This document shows positions 10,402-11,022 of a stretch of DNA of 11,022 nucleotides, piece by piece. The notes beneath the pieces are model-generated. The model was not told the origin of the DNA. It worked only from the letters and a program-made list of their open reading frames with translations, and did no database searches. Source of the DNA: Candidatus Saccharimonadales bacterium (GTDB taxonomy: Bacteria > Patescibacteriota > Saccharimonadia > Saccharimonadales > Saccharimonadaceae). The translations under genes and the position numbers were made by a program. Positions within the stretch are counted from its first letter, which is position 1. Each line of letters begins with the position of its first letter. The DNA is taken from NCBI GenBank assembly GCA_030146045.1, contig JASLDG010000030.1, positions 1 through 11,022 of the forward strand, given 5' to 3'.

Positions 10402-11022
10402 CTAGTTAACGGTATTCTCTACCTTGATACCAGGACCTTGTGTCGTGCTGATTGCAGTTGTCTTAACGTAGTTACCTTTAAGGCTGTTTGGTTTTTGAGA
10501 CTGAAGGCTCGCAAAGAATGCGTTGGCGTTTTCGAGCAGTTTTGCAGCGCCAAACGAAACTTTACCGATGCCAAGGTGTACAATAGCTTGTTTGTCGACA
10601 CGGTACTCAACTTTACCGGTTTTTGCATCACTCACAGCTTTTGCAACATCGGCAGCGACGGTGCCACTCTTAGGGTTTGGCATCAAACCGCGAGGGCCAA
10701 GCAATCGTGCGTATTTACCGAGACGTGGCATGTACTGTGGTGTTGCAACCAAAACGTCGAAATCCAGCGTCTCTTTCTCGAGTTGCGCGAGAAATGTCTC
10801 GTCTCCGATGATATCAGCACCAGCTTTTTTCGCCGCTGCGTGCTCTGCTTCTGGAGCAAAGACGGCAACACGAATTGTTTTACCAGTACCATGAGGAAGG
10901 CTAACGGTTGCGCGAATATTCTGGTCAGCTTGACGTGGGTCAACACCAAGGCGAACATGAATCTCGACACTTGCGTCAAATTTGGCAGGGTTTGTCTTGG
11001 TCGCAACGTCAAGTGCTTCAGC
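10402..11022 (-). CDS. rplA: Large ribosomal subunit protein uL1, missing the N-terminus
   Basis: 206 residues to the stop; the frame is open through the right edge, so an estimated 25-30 N-terminal residues are outside the window. L1 forms the mobile stalk near the E site of the 50S subunit and often represses its own operon. Seen: the domain I strand VEIHVRLGVDPRQADQNIR, then TVSLPHGTGKTIRVAVFA and domain II. The most conserved block is MPRLGKYARLLGPRGLMPNPKSGTV, the L1 signature. It is followed by VEYRVDKQAIVHLGIGKVSF and a C-terminal YVKTTAISTTQGPGIKV. In most bacteria rplJ follows; here an esterase gene follows after 8 bases and rplJ is about 6.5 kb away. rplK probably lies beyond the right edge. 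Confidence 0.97.
   Translation of the reverse strand, partial: AEALDVATKTNPAKFDASVEIHVRLGVDPRQADQNIRATVSLPHGTGKTIRVAVFAPEAEHAAAKKAGADIIGDETFLAQLEKETLDFDVLVATPQYMPRLGKYARLLGPRGLMPNPKSGTVAADVAKAVSDAKTGKVEYRVDKQAIVHLGIGKVSFGAAKLLENANAFFASLQSQKPNSLKGNYVKTTAISTTQGPGIKVENTVN

Noticed and set aside
1..11022. CRISPR array, tRNA, IS element, toxin-antitoxin or phage module
   Set aside because: No regularly spaced repeats, cloverleaf with CCA-type end, transposase motifs, terminal repeats or defence-gene motifs were seen on either strand.
1..11022. Alternative genetic code with UGA read as glycine (seen in some CPR groups)
   Set aside because: All reading frames make sense with standard stops, and the Nudix gene ends with TGA exactly at the dcd start.

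Overview
This 11 kb window reads as ordinary chromosome of a small-genome bacterium, most likely a Candidate Phyla Radiation/Patescibacteria lineage and perhaps Saccharibacteria (TM7). That assignment is an inference. It rests on intermediate GC content, very tight gene packing, standard-code TGA used as a stop, ribosomal genes scattered in short units, a clamp-loader gene (dnaX) without its zinc module, and a 171-residue protein resembling one I associate with CPR genomes. Sixteen protein genes are supported, 14 on the minus strand and two on the plus strand. I found no tRNA, rRNA, CRISPR array, insertion sequence or prophage gene.

Layout, left to right. 1-601: N-terminal 200 codons of dnaX (minus, cut by the window edge). 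765-1280: conserved-looking 171-aa protein with its own near-consensus promoter and a terminator hairpin. 1415-2326: short M16-like protein with an HxxEH motif. 2404-2634: very basic, Gly/Asn-rich 76-aa protein with its own promoter and hairpin. 2847-4052: rplJ-rplL unit, headed by a recognisable L10 leader RNA and a consensus promoter and closed by a terminator. 4169-5406: two divergent, GC-rich genes of unknown function (173 aa minus, 181 aa membrane-anchored plus) sharing a back-to-back promoter region with an inverted repeat. 5513-7418: overlapping operon Nudix hydrolase-dcd-tmk. 7549-8040: folA on the plus strand, probably leaderless. 8037-9385: thyA followed by a HIT-family gene, tail-to-tail with folA. 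9434-10393: membrane-anchored esterase of the LpqC/PHB-depolymerase type. 10402-11022: rplA, missing its N-terminus at the window edge.

The central theme is thymidylate supply. Dcd makes dUMP precursor from dCTP, ThyA methylates dUMP to dTMP using methylene-tetrahydrofolate, FolA regenerates the tetrahydrofolate, Tmk phosphorylates dTMP, and the Nudix and HIT proteins are plausible nucleotide-housekeeping enzymes. This block lies between rplA and rplJ, which are neighbours in most bacteria, so the classical rplKAJL cluster is split by about 6.5 kb. All classical promoters found have 17-bp spacers, and most carry an extended -10 (TGn) element. The least explained parts are the divergent 173/181-aa pair, the 76-aa basic protein, the 171-aa protein, and the amino-acid changes in the DnaX and Nudix families.
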